Notes under the pieces: model-generated
Seen by the model: only the letters and a program-made list of their open reading frames with translations
Database searches by the model: none
Told to the model about the DNA's origin: nothing
Program-made: the position numbers and the translations under genes
Assembly: GCA_019429005.1 (NCBI GenBank)
Contig: JAHYJR010000003.1
Coordinates: 79,924 to 143,923 of the forward strand
From: Nanobdellati archaeon
GTDB lineage: Archaea > EX4484-52 > GLR71
DNA: 64,000 bases
Direction of reading: 5' to 3'
Part shown: one piece after another, positions 35,390 through 45,750 of the stretch
Layout of the letters: every line of letters starts with the position of its first letter
Position numbering within the stretch: the first letter of the stretch is position 1

Positions 35390-36298
35390 CTATTTTATCT
35401 CAAGAGTTAAAAAATCGTATGCAAGCAGAGTATTCTTAAACACAGAAGTTGCATCCTTAAGAAGTTCTAATAAAGTATCATCACCCTCATTCTGATACCT
35501 CCTACTTATATGCGTAAGAATAAGTTGTTTCACACCTGCAAGCTTTGCAACATTTGCAGCATCGAGAGATGTGGAATGTCCTCGCTCATCAACATGTTCC
35601 ATATTTGATGAAAATGTCGCATCATGTATAAGAAGATCTGCACTTTCAGAATATTTTATTACGTTACGACTATACCTAGTATCACCAGTATATACAACTT
35701 TACGACCAGGAATCTCAACAACTATATCTTCAGGACGAATAACTTCACCCTTAAACTTTATTGTCTTACCAGACTTAAGTTCCCCTACAATAGGACTTGT
35801 TTCAAGTCCCAGAGCTTTTGCTTTATCCATATCTGCTTTTTTCCGTAAATCCTCACAAAGTGAATACCCAAGAGATGGAATGCCATGAAGTGTCTTAAAA
35901 GCTATTATCTCATAACCATCACACCTAACAACATCAGCATCCTTAAGCTCAATTGCTTCAACTTCAAAACCCCTATAATAATAACCAATATTCAAAAATT
36001 GTTCTAAAAACTTTTTTGTTCCCTCTGGACCATATACCAAAAGTTTCTTTTTTCGACCCTCAAGAGACATTGTCTGCACAAGACCAAGGATACCCGCAAA
36101 ATGATCAGCATGCCAATGTGTAATAAAAATCTTATCAATTTTCATAAATTTAAGATTCTTATCCATAAGCTGTCTTTGAGTACCTTCACCACAATCAAAA
36201 AGAATCCGATCACCTTTGAACATAACAAAGACAGATGGTAAATTTCTTTCACGTGTTGGTATACTTGCAGTTGTTCCAAGAAATGTAACTGTAATCAT
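35390..36298 (-). CDS. rnz: Ribonuclease Z (tRNA 3' endonuclease)
   Basis: 302 residues of metallo-beta-lactamase fold with the tRNase Z features: FLGTTASIPTRERNLPS, DCGEGTQRQL, metal motif THWHADHFAG, an exosite-like insertion with YGPEGTKKFLEQF, TGDTRYS, HDATF, and the terminal LTHISRRY. It cuts 3' trailers off pre-tRNAs. About 45% of leucines are CTT by eye, in contrast to the TTA-rich hisD gene nearby. Confidence 0.93.
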   Translation of the reverse strand: MITVTFLGTTASIPTRERNLPSVFVMFKGDRILFDCGEGTQRQLMDKNLKFMKIDKIFITHWHADHFAGILGLVQTMSLEGRKKKLLVYGPEGTKKFLEQFLNIGYYYRGFEVEAIELKDADVVRCDGYEIIAFKTLHGIPSLGYSLCEDLRKKADMDKAKALGLETSPIVGELKSGKTIKFKGEVIRPEDIVVEIPGRKVVYTGDTRYSRNVIKYSESADLLIHDATFSSNMEHVDERGHSTSLDAANVAKLAGVKQLILTHISRRYQNEGDDTLLELLKDATSVFKNTLLAYDFLTLEIK

Positions 36299-36390
36299 AA
36301 TAATATTTTAACACCAAATCTTTTATTTTAATAAGCAAACTCTCACATTTTAACAATCATTTTAAAAAAATAAATATATATAATACAAAA

Positions 36391-36840
36391 ATGGTAAAAT
36401 ACCCACTAGCAGTAAAAAATAAAATCCCAAACCCTGAAGAACAAGATGAATTTGATGAGTCTTGGGAAGCTGTATATAGACTTTTGGGTGTTGGAAATTC
36501 ATTTGATACAGAAAACCACAAAATGCATACATTACCAACAACAAACACAAATACAAAATTCATCAACTACCTTGACACACAGACAGATACAATAACAAAC
36601 ATAAAAGAAGACCTTGAATCAATGAACATCTTTGGCTATGAAAGTCAAGATAAAACATACCTTGAAAAACTTGTAAAAGATATTTCTGAAAATCTAGAAT
36701 ATGGCGAAATCAACAAAAAACAAATTGAAGACGCAAAAAATCTTAGAGACTCACTCAAACAAGAATACATAACATGGCAAAATAACAATTCACGCAAAGA
36801 TTTGCACGAAGAAACAAAGGAATGGTATAAAATACGATAA
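36391..36840 (+). CDS. Hypothetical acidic helical protein, 149 residues
   Basis: The frame starts MVKYPLAVKNKIPNPEEQDE and is followed by alternating helices; the second half (YLEKLVKDISENLEYGEINK) looks coiled-coil-like. No cysteines, signal peptide or membrane segment. A TATAATAC-like box sits just upstream of the ATG. I recognise no family. The gene is divergent from rnz and convergent with trmG10. Confidence 0.5.
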   Translation: MVKYPLAVKNKIPNPEEQDEFDESWEAVYRLLGVGNSFDTENHKMHTLPTTNTNTKFINYLDTQTDTITNIKEDLESMNIFGYESQDKTYLEKLVKDISENLEYGEINKKQIEDAKNLRDSLKQEYITWQNNNSRKDLHEETKEWYKIR

Positions 36841-36921
36841 AACATCAAAAAAAGCAAACAAATTAATTAAACAGCTAATTCTCCGAAAAATACAAAAAAC
36901 AATCTAAAGTACACTTTACCC

Positions 36922-37914
36922 TTATACCAACTTAAAAAGATAAATGTATTTTGTAAGATTTTTATGTATGTAACTCTCACATTTTCTAACCAATTTTAAA
37001 AAATGAGGTATTTCTATATCGCCCACATTGGTTGATACAGCAGCATAACATCCAATTTTAAGCATATTAGGAATCAATAACAAAAATTGTTGCATAAAAT
37101 CTTTAGGTGTGACATCAAGTTTTGTATTTCGACCATAAGGCAAATCTGTAACAATACAATCAAACTTATCCTTAAAAGACTTAGATGCAATAAAAGAATC
37201 CGCACATAAAATATTATGCTCCAAAATACCATAATGTTTAAGATTAGCTATTGTACCTTCAACCATTACCCTATCAAGATCAATTCCAGTAATTTTTGCA
37301 CCAATAAGAGCTGACTCAATCAAAAGCCCACCTGTACCTACAAAAGGATCAATAACAGATTTACCCGAAGAAACTCTTGCAATGTTACACATAGCTTTTG
37401 CAACTTTAGGCTTCAAAGACACAGGATGAAAAAAGGGACGTTTAACAGGCATTCTTTCTGAAAATGACGACACTCCAAATTCTTTGATAAGTATACCAAA
37501 AATCTGTTCACTACCAAAAAGATAAACACGGAAACTAGTCTTTGGATCCTTAAGATTAAACTTATACCCTAAGTTAAACAAAAATGCACCCATCTTCTTT
37601 TCAATAACACTTCTATCTTGATTTTGTTCGGGATTTATTCTTGTAACTCTCACATTTACAGGTGATTTTATTAGATGTTGATACATATTAAAATCAACAA
37701 CATCAAGACCATTCATACCCCCTATACACAGACCAACCTCTCTAGTATGTGACAAGTCAGTAAAATCAATGTTTTCAGCTATAGATTCAATAATAATTGC
37801 ATTATCTAAATCCTGCTTAACAGAATACGATATATTTTGCACCTCAAGGCGTGAAAAAAGATCTTCTTTCGCAAGACAAAGATTATCTTTTGAAAAAACA
37901 ATAATATACTCCAT
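36922..37914 (-). CDS. tRNA (guanine10-N2)-methyltransferase TrmG10/Trm11
   Basis: 330 residues with an N-terminal THUMP-type domain (NVRVTRINPEQNQDRSVIEK) and a methyltransferase domain: DPFVGTGGLLIES (motif I), ITGIDLDRVMVEG and catalytic DLPYGRNTK (motif IV, the DPPY/DLPYG of N2-guanine methylases). Archaeal enzymes dimethylate G10 in many tRNAs. The short THUMP region fits the Trm11 family. Its 3' end points toward the small acidic protein gene. Confidence 0.92.
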   Translation of the reverse strand: MEYIIVFSKDNLCLAKEDLFSRLEVQNISYSVKQDLDNAIIIESIAENIDFTDLSHTREVGLCIGGMNGLDVVDFNMYQHLIKSPVNVRVTRINPEQNQDRSVIEKKMGAFLFNLGYKFNLKDPKTSFRVYLFGSEQIFGILIKEFGVSSFSERMPVKRPFFHPVSLKPKVAKAMCNIARVSSGKSVIDPFVGTGGLLIESALIGAKITGIDLDRVMVEGTIANLKHYGILEHNILCADSFIASKSFKDKFDCIVTDLPYGRNTKLDVTPKDFMQQFLLLIPNMLKIGCYAAVSTNVGDIEIPHFLKLVRKCESYIHKNLTKYIYLFKLV

Positions 37915-38555
37915 ATTTAACCCAGTTCAATACTTTAAAACGTAATTTTATTATATTTACTGCATTTTTAACACTTTTTAGTTATTTTTTAAGATTTTTA
38001 CAAACATTATCATATTTTAAATTTTCGGCATAACACACAATAAATCTATAGCTATATATCAATATAAAATTATACTTAATATACACAGATATTTAATATA
38101 TTTTTATAAATTTATGAAAGTATAAGATAATACAAATATACAATAATATATTTAGATATTTATACAATTATACAATTATACAATTATACAATTATACAAT
38201 TATACAATTATACAAATATAAACAAAACACAATACATAACTATACACTTATAATAAAATATAATTACAAAATAATTATAATACATAATAATAAATTAATA
38301 CTAATATATTATCATAAAACAATAATCAAAGATAAGTATAAAAGCATATTAAAAAACGAAAGAGATAAATAGATTAGATTAATTTAAATATAGGCACTAG
38401 GCACTTTAAAAATTTAAAAAAATAAAAAATAAAAAATAAAAAATAAAATTCAACTAAATGAAAACTAAAAATAAAAATAATACAAAATTCATGCTTAGAC
38501 ACTAGTAACCAAAAAATAAAAACGATAAATTAAAAACAAAAATTATTAGCAATTT
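37915..38555. other. 641-bp, almost pure A/T, gene-free region
   Basis: No coding frame is supported. It holds an 8-bp microsatellite (38161-38213), an AAAAAAT microsatellite near 38415-38450 and a short direct repeat of AGGCACT at about 38394. It separates the TrmG10 gene from hisD and is the least G+C-containing stretch in the window. Confidence 0.7.
38161..38213. repeat. TATACAAT microsatellite
   Basis: Six perfect tandem copies of TATACAAT from 38161 plus a partial seventh. Such arrays vary in length between close strains. Confidence 0.95.
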
Positions 38556-39803
38556 CTATTTTTTTATTCTTATATCTGCTGCATTTTTATGTCCTTTAAG
38601 TCCTTCAAGATCAGCCATTCGGGATGCAATTTTACCTAAAGCAATACAACTATTTTTATCAATCTCTTGATAAGTTAAAATTTTAATAAAATCTTTAACA
38701 GATAATCCTCCAGTATATTTTGAAGCACCATTAGTTGGTAATGTATGATTAGTCCCACTACAATAATCACCAAATACTTCTGCAGAATAATTTCCAATAA
38801 ACAAAGATCCATAATTAGTCAATTCAGAAATTAACTGTTCCTTATCTTTAACTTGTATTTCTAAATGTTCTGGTGCTCTTCTATTAGCGATTTTAATTGC
38901 TTCAGTCAAATTATTAACAAGAACAATTTTACCATTATTCAAAGCGATTTTTGCAACATCTTTAGTTGATAATTTTTCCAATTGAATTTTTAACTCATTA
39001 TTAACTTCTTCTGCTAGTTCTTTAGAAGTTGTCAATAAATCACATCTTGCATTTGGATCGTGTTCTGCTTGAGCCAATAAATCTGCTGCAATAAATTCCG
39101 GATTACCCGTTTCATCTGCAATAATCAAAACTTCGCTTGGACCAGCAATAAAATCAATACCTACAAAACCATAAACTTCTTTTTTTGCAACAGCAACAAA
39201 TTCATTTCCCGGTCCAACTATTTTATTTACTTTAGGTACTAATTTTGTACCATAAGCCATAGCTCCTATAGCTTGAATTCCACCAATATTAAATATTTTA
39301 TCCGCACCAGCAATATCTGCTGCAACAATAGTTATAGAATCAATTTTAGGTGAACATACGATTATTTCTTTTACGCCAGCAACTTTTGCAGGAATCACAC
39401 TCATCAAAGCTGAAGAAGGTAAAGGATATCTTCCCCCTGGAACATAACAACCCACTTTTTCTATTGGAATTATTTTTTGTCCAAGTATAACTCCGTCTTT
39501 TTTAATTTCGAAATTTTTAAATGTTTTAAATTGTTCTTTTGCAAAAAATGTTATATTTTTGGCAGCTTCCTTAAGAATTGAAACATCTTCTGAATTAACT
39601 TTTTTATATGCATCTTCAATTTGTTTTTTTGTAATTAAAGTATTTTCTAAATCTAAATTATCAAACTTCTTTGTGTATTTATTAACGGCTTTATCTCCAT
39701 CTGTTTTAACTTCATTTAATATTTGATTTACAACTTCAATTTTTTCTAGTTCTAGATATTCATAATATTTATTTGTTAAATCATTAGAATTTATTATCTC
39801 CAT
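38556..39803 (-). CDS. hisD: Histidinol dehydrogenase
   Basis: 415 residues with typical HisD motifs: VPGGRYPLPSSALMSVIPAK, VNKIVGPGNEFVAVAKKEVY, AGPSEVLIIAD, AEHDPNARCDLLT and the terminal CSGTNHTLPTNG. It oxidises L-histidinol to histidine at the last step of the pathway. No other his gene is in the window, so it may be an orphan or serve another dehydrogenation. Its leucine codons are mostly TTA/CTA while neighbouring minus-strand genes favour CTT, and it is flanked by AT-only DNA, which suggests a foreign origin. Confidence 0.92.
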   Translation of the reverse strand: MEIINSNDLTNKYYEYLELEKIEVVNQILNEVKTDGDKAVNKYTKKFDNLDLENTLITKKQIEDAYKKVNSEDVSILKEAAKNITFFAKEQFKTFKNFEIKKDGVILGQKIIPIEKVGCYVPGGRYPLPSSALMSVIPAKVAGVKEIIVCSPKIDSITIVAADIAGADKIFNIGGIQAIGAMAYGTKLVPKVNKIVGPGNEFVAVAKKEVYGFVGIDFIAGPSEVLIIADETGNPEFIAADLLAQAEHDPNARCDLLTTSKELAEEVNNELKIQLEKLSTKDVAKIALNNGKIVLVNNLTEAIKIANRRAPEHLEIQVKDKEQLISELTNYGSLFIGNYSAEVFGDYCSGTNHTLPTNGASKYTGGLSVKDFIKILTYQEIDKNSCIALGKIASRMADLEGLKGHKNAADIRIKK

Positions 39804-39903
39804 AGTATTACATTACATTATTGTTATATATAAATCCTTTTATAGAGAATTTCAAAACTATAATTACATATAACAACCTTTAAACAACAAAAATAATAAC
39901 ATC

Positions 39904-40698
39904 TCATACAGATTTAATCCAACTCTTAAACAGCAAAGCATCTTGTTCAATAAGGGGACTTTCAGAAATGATTGTAACATTATACTGATTTTCATTAAGA
40001 ATTTCTGCCAAAAGCCTAAAGTCTGGCTCACTTGAAGACAATGGAAGATGATGCTTTTCGTTACCATTCTCATATTTTATACCAGTCATATGACAATGCA
40101 ACTGCTTTACACCTATTTTATCAAACTTGTCAAGAATTACCTTAAAATCCTCTTTAGTTTTCAATCCACCATTACCCCTTGCATGTACATGCGCAAAATC
40201 TATAACAGGCGCAACATTTTCACAATCTTCAGTTAATTTTACAATTTCATTAACCGTACCAAACTGTTTCTGACGACCCATCGTCTCAATACCAAGTTTA
40301 GCTTTACTTTCAAATTGACAACATGCATCCTTTATCATTTTATAAACATCTTGTGCAGGTCGCTCCATATAAAAACCAGCATGAACAACAACAATTTTAG
40401 CACCGCAAATATCTGCAATGTTTAATGTTTCAGCTATAAGATTTTTACTATTTTCAATAACTTTTGGATTTTTTGATGCAAGATTAATAAAATATGGTGC
40501 ATGGCACGACAGAGAAACATCAAATTTGCGCGCAACTTTACCTACTTCTCGTGCAGATTCCTCTGTAAGATAAATACGTTTGACAAACTCTAATTCAAGT
40601 GCAGACAAACCTAACTTTGACACGCAATCTATTGCATCAGCGGTTTTCTTTCCCTTACAAATAAGCGGAATCCCTGCAGAACCAATACGAATTCTCAT
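39904..40698 (-). CDS. nfo: Endonuclease IV (AP endonuclease, TIM-barrel)
   Basis: 264 residues with the Nfo fold: IGSAGIPLICKGKK, SCHAPYFINLAS, AKIVVVHAGFYM, LGIETMGRQKQFG, VIDFAHVHARG, KQLHCHMTG and a final IISESPL. The histidines and acids form the tri-zinc site. It cuts the backbone 5' of abasic sites, so it would follow the OGG2 glycosylase at the start of the window in base-excision repair. The first residue begins the barrel directly. Confidence 0.87.
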   Translation of the reverse strand: MRIRIGSAGIPLICKGKKTADAIDCVSKLGLSALELEFVKRIYLTEESAREVGKVARKFDVSLSCHAPYFINLASKNPKVIENSKNLIAETLNIADICGAKIVVVHAGFYMERPAQDVYKMIKDACCQFESKAKLGIETMGRQKQFGTVNEIVKLTEDCENVAPVIDFAHVHARGNGGLKTKEDFKVILDKFDKIGVKQLHCHMTGIKYENGNEKHHLPLSSSEPDFRLLAEILNENQYNVTIISESPLIEQDALLFKSWIKSV

Positions 40699-40800
40699 AG
40701 CTTATTATTAGGTTTTAGGTTATATATTTCTTGAGAAATATTACAAAACTTATACTAAACAAAACCAACCTTTTTAAATTTAATTCTATGTACACAGATT

Positions 40801-41527
40801 ATGTCTAAAGTCTATTTACTACAAGACGGTGATATTCAACCTAGTGACGATGATGAAATATACGCACCTCTAACAATTAAACTGGTAGAATATATTATGG
40901 ATCCAGCATCAGCTAAATTTAGAAATCTCAAGATAAATATGAATCCACAATACCTATTAATTGACGCAGGTGGACCAACAGATACTGTAGAAGACCTTAA
41001 TACTTAGCTAGAAAAAGCTAAAATCACAAATCAAGATATTAATTAAGTCATAACCACGCACAACCACCCCCAATCACGTAGGACTTGCAAAATTTATAGG
41101 CGATGAAAATGGCACAACAATATATGGTCCTGATTCAACATACCACAACAGAAAAGGTTTATATTCAGAAAGAACACCTGAACATAATTTTAATTGGGAC
41201 ATAACTTTTGTTGACACATCGGGCCACGAAAGTACTAAAGACAGATCTGTAATTGTAACTAAAGATGATGGTTTTACAGCAATTGTAGGCGATTTAATGC
41301 TTAACAGACTAGAATATGACGAGCCATATAATATAAAACAATGGGAACCAGACAACAGCTCAGACATTAACAACTCAAGACTAGATATACTTATGGGTTA
41401 TCCAGACATTACTGAAATAATACCTGGCCATGGTGCACCTTTTAAAGTAAACAGAATTAAAAAAATATCAAAATTAAAAAACAAAAAAAATATTGAATTT
41501 AAGATAAAATCAAAAAAACAATCTTAA
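40801..41527 (+). pseudogene. Metallo-beta-lactamase fold protein (MBLAC1-like), broken
   Basis: Reads MSKVYLLQDGDIQPSDDDEI, then YLLIDAGGPTDTVEDLNT, then TAG; LEKAKITNQDIN, then TAA; VITTHNHP, then a one-base shift inside the HxHxDH metal motif (CACCCC carries an extra C). The rest continues with GLAKFIGDENG, DTSGHES, VGDLMLN and IIPGHGAPFKVNR. Two stops and one frameshift make it dead, with the shift destroying the zinc-binding motif. The order of motifs resembles MBLAC1-type proteins. Confidence 0.75.
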
Positions 41528-41533
41528 TTTATC

Positions 41534-43471
41534 TCAATCAATCTTTTTAGTATCAATCTTATCTGTAATTTCTTTTATAAAAGCATCAACCGATACACCA
41601 TATGTAACTTTACCCAAACGTGTCCTGACTGTAACTGATTTTTTCTCAATCTCTTTATCACCAACAACTAGCATATACGGGATTTTCTGAAGCTGAGCCT
41701 CACGTATCTTATACTCAACAGTCTCAGTCCTGAAATCACTCTCAACACGAATACCTAAAGCAGATAATTTAGCAATAACTTCTTCAGCATAATCTTGATG
41801 CCTATCAGCAATTGTTATCATCTTAACTTGAACTGGCGCAATCCATGTTGGGAATGCTCCTGCATATTTCTCAATAAGCATAGCAAGCGTTCGCTCATAA
41901 CAGCCAATAGATGAACGATGTACAACCATAGGTCTTTGCTTAGAATTATCTTTAGCCACATAAGTCATATCAAATCGCTCAGGTAATGCAAAATCAATCT
42001 GTACAGTTATGATAGTATCTTCTTTACCATACACATTTTTAGCTTGAATATCTAATTTAGGGCCATAAAATGCAGCTTCACCATTGGCCTCAACATAATC
42101 AAGTTTAAGATGATCTAAAATAGTCTTCATCATCTTCTGTGATTTATCCCAAGCATCCGGATTATCAATATATTTTTTCTTATTAGCAGGATCCCATTTA
42201 GAGAACCTATACCAAATATCTTTATCAATACCCAATATTTTCATAACTGATGTTATAAAACTAAGAGCCTTCTTAAATTCATCCTCAAGCTGTTCCTGCA
42301 TACAGATGATATGACCTTCAGATAAAGTAAACTGTCTCATCCGTGTAAGACCATGCATCTCACCTGAAGACTCATTTCTAAACAAACTAGACGTTTCATA
42401 ATATCTTAAAGGCAAATCTTTGTAACTTCGTTGACTTGATTTATAAATCATAAATTGGAAAGGACATGTCATAGGCCTTAAAGCTAAAATCTCATCTTTA
42501 CCATCAATCAAAAACATATCATCTTTATAATGATCCCAATGCCCAGAGATTTTATACAAATCACTTTTTGCCATAAATGGTGTTTTTGTAACTTGATATC
42601 CTCTTTTTTCTTCTTCATCCTCAATAAATCTCTGAAGAATCTGTATAATCTTTGCACCCTTAGGCATAAGAAGCGGTAACCCTTGACCTATAGCATCATT
42701 AGTTGTAAAAAGTTCAAGCTCACGCCCAATCTTGTTATGATCCCTCTTTTCAGCCTCAGCAATCATCTCAAGATGCTCTGATAACTCACTTTTTTTAGGA
42801 AAAGACACACCATAAATCCTTGAAAGCATCTTATTCTTAGAGTCCCCCTTCCAATATGCACCAGACACTTTAGTAAGCTTAATAGCTTTCAAAACACCAC
42901 TTGATGCGACATGAGGTCCACGGCAAAGATCAATAAAATCACCAGATTTATAGAATGTAATTTCTTCACCATCAGGAATCACATTGATAAGCTCCACCTT
43001 ATACTCATTTTTATCTTTCTTGAAATGTGCCAAAGCATCCTTTTTGCTCATTACAATTCGCTCAAAAGATTCATCTTTTTTAATAATCTCTTTCATCTTA
43101 GATTCAATTTTGTAAAGGTCTTCAGGCGAAAAAGGTTTAGCTACATCAAAATCATAATAAAAACCATCTTCAATTGAAGGACCAATTGTAGGTTTTGCAT
43201 CTGGATAAAGTGTAATTACAGCCTGTGCTAAAACATGTGCAGTTGAATGCCGAAATATGTCAAGACCTTCAGGAGATTTCATTGTGATTATTGATATCTT
43301 TGTATCGCCCATAATCTTATGTGTCATATCAACAAGGGTGCCATCAATCTTTCCAGCAACAGCAGCTCTCGCAAGACCCTCACCAATCGATAATGCCACA
43401 TCTTTGACTGTTGTGCCCTTAATGACTTTAATCTTAGAATTATCCGGAAGTATTATTGTAATATTGCTCAT
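41534..43471 (-). CDS. thrS: Threonyl-tRNA synthetase, bacterial-type
   Basis: 645 residues: TGS domain (TIILPDNSKIKVIKGTTVKD), second editing domain (FRHSTAHVLAQAVITLYPDA with HxxxH and CRGPHVASSG), class II catalytic core (ALRPMTCPFQFMIYKSS, motif 2 YETSSLFRNESSGEMHGLTRMRQF split, HRSSIGCYERTLAMLIE) and C-terminal anticodon domain. Many archaea have an archaeal-type ThrRS with a DTD-like editing domain; the HxxxH editing domain here is the bacterial type and suggests ancient gene transfer. It is convergent with a broken MBL gene. Confidence 0.95.
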   Translation of the reverse strand: MSNITIILPDNSKIKVIKGTTVKDVALSIGEGLARAAVAGKIDGTLVDMTHKIMGDTKISIITMKSPEGLDIFRHSTAHVLAQAVITLYPDAKPTIGPSIEDGFYYDFDVAKPFSPEDLYKIESKMKEIIKKDESFERIVMSKKDALAHFKKDKNEYKVELINVIPDGEEITFYKSGDFIDLCRGPHVASSGVLKAIKLTKVSGAYWKGDSKNKMLSRIYGVSFPKKSELSEHLEMIAEAEKRDHNKIGRELELFTTNDAIGQGLPLLMPKGAKIIQILQRFIEDEEEKRGYQVTKTPFMAKSDLYKISGHWDHYKDDMFLIDGKDEILALRPMTCPFQFMIYKSSQRSYKDLPLRYYETSSLFRNESSGEMHGLTRMRQFTLSEGHIICMQEQLEDEFKKALSFITSVMKILGIDKDIWYRFSKWDPANKKKYIDNPDAWDKSQKMMKTILDHLKLDYVEANGEAAFYGPKLDIQAKNVYGKEDTIITVQIDFALPERFDMTYVAKDNSKQRPMVVHRSSIGCYERTLAMLIEKYAGAFPTWIAPVQVKMITIADRHQDYAEEVIAKLSALGIRVESDFRTETVEYKIREAQLQKIPYMLVVGDKEIEKKSVTVRTRLGKVTYGVSVDAFIKEITDKIDTKKID

Positions 43472-43734
43472 AAAAAATCACTTTTATCTATAATTATATT
43501 TCTAATACTAATAGAACTAGTTATATTTAAATTATATATAGGATGAACTAAAGAAACCACTGATTCAAATTTACCGTACTGTAAAGCATCCACCCATAAA
43601 AACCAATTAATAGTTAGATATTTAGCTTTATAAATGTTTTTAAAATTAAATAAAAGAAAAAGATATTAAGATTCACACAAACCTATACTTTAAAAAAAAT
43701 TAAACGGTTTATTAAAAATAATCCTTAAACAAAC

Positions 43735-44595
43735 CTATTTTTTAAATTCCTTATCAAAAGAAGCATCAACACGTTTCTGATATTCATCAATGTCCTCATC
43801 AGTCAAATGCTTAAATCTCTTCTGAGCACGCAAATAATCCTTAACAGGTACACCCTTAGGCTTATGAGTTAAAGTCTTTTCACCATCAATAATCTCAAAC
43901 AAGGACCACATCTTACTTTCAACTGCAAGCTTTGCAACGTCAACAGTCTTTGATGACTCAAAATACCATCCGACAGGACACGGTGCATGGATATGAACAT
44001 ATTTAGGACCCTTGATGCTAAGTGCTTTTCTAATTTTCATTTTTAAATCAGCCGGAAATGCAATTGATGCAGTTGCAACATAAGGCAGATTATGGGCAAC
44101 AGCAATAGCAGGCACATCTTTTTTCCATTGAATCTTACCTTTACTTACTAAACCCGATGGTGTTGTAGTAGTTGACGCACGCCATGGAGTTGAACCAGAT
44201 CTCTGTATACCTGTATTCATATATGCCTCATTATCATAACAAATTACAAGAACATCTTGACCACGCTCCCAAAGACCGCTTACAGCCTGAAAACCAATAT
44301 CAAGCATACCACCATCACCGCCTAAAGCAATAACAGCCGTTTTATCATTACCTTGAGCAATAAGTGCTTCCTTAACACCAGATGCAACAGCTGCCGCATT
44401 TTCAAATGTTACATGTATCCATGGAACTTTCCAAGATGTCATAGGATACTGACTTGTTGTAACTTCAATACACCCTGTAGCATTACATATAACAATATCT
44501 TCACCTGTAGCTTCAAGAAGAGTCCTTATAGCAATCGCTGGACCGCATCCAGCACAAGTGCTATATCCCGGTGCAAGTAAACTTTTATCATCCAT
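43735..44595 (-). CDS. porB: Pyruvate:ferredoxin oxidoreductase, beta subunit
   Basis: 286 residues, last gene of porCDAB. Thiamine-pyrophosphate and Fe-S motifs are visible: CAGCGPAIAIR, CNATGCIEVTTSQYP, and GGDGGMLDIGFQAVSG with NEAYMNTGIQ. The ATG at 44595 follows GTGAT; an in-frame ATA at 44604 is ignored. The subunit binds TPP and the internal cluster for pyruvate decarboxylation to acetyl-CoA, feeding electrons to ferredoxin. Confidence 0.95.
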   Translation of the reverse strand: MDDKSLLAPGYSTCAGCGPAIAIRTLLEATGEDIVICNATGCIEVTTSQYPMTSWKVPWIHVTFENAAAVASGVKEALIAQGNDKTAVIALGGDGGMLDIGFQAVSGLWERGQDVLVICYDNEAYMNTGIQRSGSTPWRASTTTTPSGLVSKGKIQWKKDVPAIAVAHNLPYVATASIAFPADLKMKIRKALSIKGPKYVHIHAPCPVGWYFESSKTVDVAKLAVESKMWSLFEIIDGEKTLTHKPKGVPVKDYLRAQKRFKHLTDEDIDEYQKRVDASFDKEFKK

Positions 44596-44610
44596 AAATA
44601 TCACAAATTT

Positions 44611-45750
44611 TTAACTTAACCACACAATCTTCCCATTATCCATAGTATCTGCAGATTCAATTATCTTTTCAATGTCATCAGTTTTCACATCAACACCGCC
44701 AATACCACAAACAACACCAATTATTTTCGGTTTTTTATCCAATGAATAAAGAGCACTTCTAATCTCTTCAAAAAGAGATCCACCAGAAGTTCCAAGAGAT
44801 ATATCTTTTTCAAAAATTATTACAGTTTCTTTATCTTTAAGTGCATCTATAATGTCACATTTAGGAAACGGTCTAAATGACACAATCCTAAGAAGCCCGC
44901 AATCATCCCGTTTGTTAACAACATAACGCAAATTTCCTGCAAGAGAACCCATTGTAATTATAGATATTTTCCTATCATTTTTATAAGTATCAATAAGACC
45001 ATTACCAGATGACCTCTTGAACTTTTTTGAAAACTCCTCATTCACTTCACGTATAACAATATTAGATTTATCAATCGTTTTACTAAGCTCATGACGAAGT
45101 GTATTATATGGCTTAGGATATGCAAATGTCCCTTGAGACATTGGCCTTTTAGAATCTAAATAAGCATGCGTAGGTTTATATTTTGGAATAAAATTACCGA
45201 TACTTTTAGGGATATCAACAGGTTCCATTGTATGTGATAAGAAAAATCCATCCATACATACCATAATCGGTAACAAAACACGTTTGTCTTCAGCAATCCT
45301 AAACGCTTTAATTGTAAGATCAACAGCTTCCTGATTAGTCTCAGCATAAAGCTGTATCCAACCAGTATCTCTTTCAGATACAGAATCTTGATAATCATTC
45401 CAAATATTAATAGGTGCAGATAACGCACGGTTTACAACATTCATAACAATAGGAAGTCTCATACCAGCTGCAGCAAATAAAACCTCATGCATAAGAGCTA
45501 AACCTTGAGATGATGTTGCAGTATAAGATCTTGATCCTGCCGCACTTGAACCAATAACAGCAGAAAGTGCAGAAAACTCCGATTCAACCTCAATATGCTG
45601 ACACTTCAATTTGCCATCTGCGATAAGTGTTGCAATCTCTTGAGCAATATGTGTCTGCGGTGTTATAGGATAAAATGCAATTACATCAGGATTGCACAAC
45701 CTAACAGATTCGGCAACAGCCATACTTCCTTCAAGAACATTAAGTGTCAT
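44611..45750 (-). CDS. porA: Pyruvate:ferredoxin oxidoreductase, alpha subunit
   Basis: 379 residues: AFYPITPQTHIAQEIA, HIEVESEFSALSAVIGSSAAG, ATSSQGLALMHEVLF and the C-terminal KDISLGTSGGSLFEEIRSAL. This is the pyruvate-binding alpha subunit. Its ATG overlaps the porD stop by 4 nt (ATGA), and porB starts 15 nt after its stop, giving strict operon structure. Confidence 0.95.
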   Translation of the reverse strand: MTLNVLEGSMAVAESVRLCNPDVIAFYPITPQTHIAQEIATLIADGKLKCQHIEVESEFSALSAVIGSSAAGSRSYTATSSQGLALMHEVLFAAAGMRLPIVMNVVNRALSAPINIWNDYQDSVSERDTGWIQLYAETNQEAVDLTIKAFRIAEDKRVLLPIMVCMDGFFLSHTMEPVDIPKSIGNFIPKYKPTHAYLDSKRPMSQGTFAYPKPYNTLRHELSKTIDKSNIVIREVNEEFSKKFKRSSGNGLIDTYKNDRKISIITMGSLAGNLRYVVNKRDDCGLLRIVSFRPFPKCDIIDALKDKETVIIFEKDISLGTSGGSLFEEIRSALYSLDKKPKIIGVVCGIGGVDVKTDDIEKIIESADTMDNGKIVWLS

